Shown piece after piece: positions 61,101-64,000 of a stretch of DNA of 64,000 nt. The position numbers and the translations under genes are program-made. How positions within the stretch are numbered: position 1 is the stretch's first letter; each line of letters opens with the position of its first letter. This stretch comes from Ciona savignyi (taxonomy: Eukaryota; Chordata; Ascidiacea; Phlebobranchia; Cionidae), in NCBI GenBank assembly GCA_000149265.1, contig CH002044.1:859834-923833 (forward strand). Direction: 5' to 3'. The notes beneath the pieces were generated by a model. It saw only the letters and a program-made list of their open reading frames with translations, searched no databases and was not told the DNA's origin.

Positions 61101-63958
61101 CAGATTATTTCACTGTGATCGGCAATATCAACGAAATGCCTTTTCCAAGGACACAACCATGCCAGGCAGCAGCTAGTTTCAATCCCGCAACCTTTGCGCT
61201 GCCTGCAGGGCTAATGGTTTTATCGATTCATCTAACAGGCCAAAATAGTGTAGATTATAGAATATTATGATTATCAAGGGGATAAGCAAACTCAACAGAC
61301 AAAATAACAGAGGCAAGAATACCTAATATCCAAAGTCCTGATACTAGAGCTGCAGCAGCATGTTAATTACGATATATATTGGATCAGGTTCAGTTGTCCA
61401 GGCGATGTCGGCCACATGCCTTAACAATGCAAACTGTTAATTAGCCAGCGGTTGTTTCGATCCCGCAACCTTTCGGCTGACAGTTCGGCGCGTTATGAGT
61501 GAGCTAAGCATCCGAACCATAATTAATATCATTATCATATTCTCCAATACTCTGCAGTGAAAGTAGCCTGGTGGATTACAAGTTGTATTTGAACATTTGG
61601 GGCATCCAAGATATCTTCCGTAACCCCACACAATGTTACCAGAAGGAGGCGTGGGACAAGTTTACCCAGGTGGGTAATATTTTCCCCAATTTACCCCCAT
61701 TGACAGTAGGAATATAAAAAACCAATATTATAATTATTTTCTTTTAAAAATATCAGAAACAATGCTAATCTCCATTTTTAAAGATTTTGGGCACAATCAA
61801 ACAAAGTACAACCTGTTCCTCAGAACATTCGTCGGCTTAACACCTTTCATGCATTTTGCTGGTCATTCTACTGCGAGTATGATGATTGTGTGAAAATGTT
61901 CCATAGCAAATGTTTACATGAAAAATCAACACACTCGCTGTAAAAAAGAATTATTTTGACGTCTGCATTAAAATGATGTAGTTTAAACATAATGCACATT
62001 TTGGAAGGAATGGTAGAATAAGATGATTTTGTTATTTTTAATTCATTTAAGGTTGTCACTAATTATAACGAGCACTGTTATCCCAGAACGCAGACAATAT
62101 CTTCCGAGTGTTCGAAAGCTTCAAACTTGATGAAGTCAGTGGGAATAAAACAACTCAGTCAACTCATAACAAGTATGGTCTACATCAGAGCAAAAAAACA
62201 AAAAGCTGACAATCTGACATTAATGTTTTCATTTTGAAATTTCTGAAAATGGAAATTTCGTTTTTTGTCACATTTTTTGCTCAAAACTTTAAAAATCATG
62301 GAATCTGATAGGTTCTATGCATGAAAATAATAGAATGTTCTATGCATGAAAATGAGGGAGTGATTCTTGAGAGTCTTAGAGTGTACTACTGTATGTAAAA
62401 TTTGGTTTAACTTTCCAATTGATTGGGATACGGAGATACCTGCACAAGAGATACCCTTTGCGTCTGGATTTTTGCAAGGAACTATATCTTTCAAAATTAC
62501 ACTTGCCACGCCTCAAATAACCTCATCCACAGGTCGTATTTTTCCAAATTCTTGACGTCAGAGAAACTAACAGAACTTCAACTCAGCGATGGATTGTTTC
62601 GAAGGCAAATTCTGACCCAATTTCTCATTCTGTTTCGATATTTAGCAGCCACTGTTAAGTTTAAAGGGTGAGTGAGTAAAATGAACTTTAGTTCAGTCTG
62701 AAACTTTAAACAAAATATTACATTATTATAGAGCAAAGTATATATAGAATAGGGATACTCTAGTTTTACACTTGTAAATTGAAAAAAAAATGCAAAGGGC
62801 AATGGTCTTGCGACAAAACTCAAAGGGTCATTACCACATGGTTACTCATCAGGATATCTTAAGTTTTGCAATTTTGGAGTGTGGTGTATTGTGTTTATCA
62901 TTAGGACATTCCTGCTGTTTAATTCAGCCTATATAAACCACTGAGGGTAAACAACATTAAGTAAATTGCCCAACTGACTAAAATGTGTATGAATATTGTA
63001 TCTTTTATAGTCTTGGTAGGAAGCCAGGTTTAATGTACTTTTTGTAGCAATTGTAATGTATATACCTACTCATGTCCATTCTATTATACATAGGCTACCA
63101 TTGCTAGATATGACCATAGAAACAACATACCAATGCTAGATATGACCATAGAGACAACATACCAATGCTAGATATGACCATAGAAACAACATACCAATGC
63201 TAGATATGACCATAGAGACAACATACCAATGCTAGATATGACCATAGAAACAACATACTAATGCTAAATATGACCGTAGAGACAACATACTAATGCTAGA
63301 TATGACAATAGAAATAACATACTAATGCTAGATATGACCATAGAAACAACATACTGATGCTAGATATGAGCATAGAAACAATATTCCAGAGCAAGCTTGG
63401 TGCTGACGGAAGCACAAAAGACATGGATCAGCTCCACAGAAGGAAAGATTTACAAGTTGCTCCAGGAAACTCCTCCAAATGGAAATAAATTCGCAAAATA
63501 CACAAAAGTATGTGATTCGGGGGTGATTGTGTAGTTATTATAGCGGCTGGGTCAGGTTTGTGGGTAAGGCAGGGGCTGGGTAAATCTTATTACTGACAAC
63601 CATCACACACCACTTGCCCAAAGTCGAGTTAACAATGCCACAGGTCTCTGTCATAATCGGCTAAGTTTTCTTTTTTTGTTTTAATATCAATGTTGGTATC
63701 AAGAATTTCCATTTTTTTCCATGAAGTGGATATGACCCCATAAGGGGTAAACAGGGGTTAAAATCTAATCTTCCACCAGCATCTTCTTGAGCGAGAAGAG
63801 TTTTGGATCTCGTGGAAAAACTCTGGTTGTCCGAGCTTCATGAAGATGCGGCCGAAAACGGAGGAGCAATCTCCCGCATCCAAGAAGAGGAAGATTGATC
63901 CGAAGAAAAACACGGTTGCGGAGGATTTTGCTTCCGGGAAATCCCTCGGGATGGGGAG
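58132..63958 (+). CDS. THOC1: THO complex subunit 1 (HPR1), N-terminal two thirds
   Basis: THOC1 is a core subunit of THO/TREX, which couples transcription to mRNA export and limits R-loops in the nucleus. Exons: 58132-58185, 59333-59555, 59875-60012, 60306-60442, 60764-60876, 61558-61669, 62087-62172, 62533-62667, 63390-63507, 63780-63958 (donor AG|GTGGGT); then the gene runs off the window. 431 codons are present (human 657 aa); phases all join. It starts [18 protein letters not shown]. Strong family stretches: [93 protein letters not shown] and a basic PASKKRKID patch that may be a nuclear signal. The C-terminal death domain would be in the missing exons. Confidence 0.97.
58255..58500 (+). 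mobile_element. Diverged SINE copy in THOC1 intron 1
   Basis: GCGGATTCAAAACGGGTCAC, CTTTGGGCAAGGCACTTAAT, GGACATTGCCTGAACCCAGT and a TTGAATATCTTATCTTA tail. The body is partly lost. Confidence 0.7.
60990..61220 (-). mobile_element. Diverged SINE copy in THOC1 intron
   Basis: CACACAGGTAATCATTAGAT, CACATCTATTGTGGTGTATT, CCAAGGACACAACCATG and CCGCAACCTTTGCGCTG follow the family order in reverse. Confidence 0.65.
61385..61512 (-). mobile_element. SINE head fragment
   Basis: GGTTCAGTTGTCCAGGCGAT, ACATGCCTTAACAATGC and TCGATCCCGCAACCTTTCGG match the SINE head half in reverse. Confidence 0.55.
62835..62990 (-). mobile_element. SINE tail-half fragment, decayed
   Basis: TTTTGGAGTGTGGTGTATTG, TTAGGACATTCCTGCTGTTTA and CCACTGAGGGTAAACAAC resemble the mid body of the SINE in reverse. 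Confidence 0.4.
63093..63385. repeat. 32-bp minisatellite, about 9 copies
   Basis: The unit is AATGCTAGATATGACCATAG plus A/G-AACAACATACC, copied head to tail with few differences (ACCATAGAAAC and ACCATAGAGAC variants alternate). It ends only a few bases before the THOC1 exon acceptor at 63388-63389. There are no spacers, so it is not a CRISPR-like array. Confidence 0.93.
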
Positions 63959-64000
63959 GTGGGTGGATTTGGGGATGGGAGTATTGGGAGGGTGGTTATG

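Noticed and set aside
63093-63385. CRISPR-like array
   Set aside because: Units are directly adjacent with no unique spacers, and the genome is eukaryotic.

Overview
The window is animal nuclear DNA: AT-rich, with spliced genes, GT-AG introns, tRNA-derived SINEs and several transposon classes. The four host genes resemble chordate proteins. Together with the small introns and the repeat content (a (TATCC)n-tailed SINE, BEL/Pao, and a Gmr1-like Ty3/gypsy fragment), this suggests an ascidian tunicate, probably Ciona-like. That is inference; no marker fixes the species. One run of exactly 100 N (19992-20091) shows it is part of a scaffold.

Layout. 1-5.9 kb is repeat-derived: a decayed LINE whose (TAAAC)n 3' end abuts a Ty3/gypsy RT-RNase H fragment, followed by a three-copy tandem repeat of about 327 bp. 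5.9-11.9 kb holds no gene I can support, only MITEs and SINE pieces. A sestrin gene (SESN1-like, + strand) runs from about 11960 to 29276, with two alternative first coding exons. It converges on UBE2J1 (- strand, 35978 to 32785), a tail-anchored ER ubiquitin-conjugating enzyme. Upstream of UBE2J1 on the same strand is IQCE (- strand, 54326 to 37599, 15 exons), a coiled-coil/IQ protein of the ciliary EvC complex. Its fifth intron contains a BEL/Pao retrotransposon (44615-51294) whose two 493-bp LTRs look identical. IQCE and THOC1 (+ strand from 58132, running off the right edge) are divergent. The 3.8 kb between them is mostly a fold-back DNA transposon with TIRs of about 590 bp (55260-57997), which carries a broken THAP finger and a P2X7-C-terminus-like fragment and is itself hit by a hAT-like MITE.

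How the genes relate. There is no operon-like pathway. Sestrin senses leucine and stress upstream of GATOR2/mTORC1. UBE2J1 acts in ER-associated degradation, IQCE in ciliary Hedgehog signalling, and THOC1 in mRNA export. Exon joins were checked by phase: every junction listed keeps frame, and lengths agree with the families. The most notable points are a sestrin that keeps every leucine-pocket residue I could align except one lid position but lacks the peroxidase histidine; a sestrin alternative first exon with an RVTF (PP1-docking-type) motif and CxxC pairs; a gypsy fragment whose RNase H runs straight into a polypurine tract; and the composite THAP/P2X7-C fold-back element in a shared promoter region.
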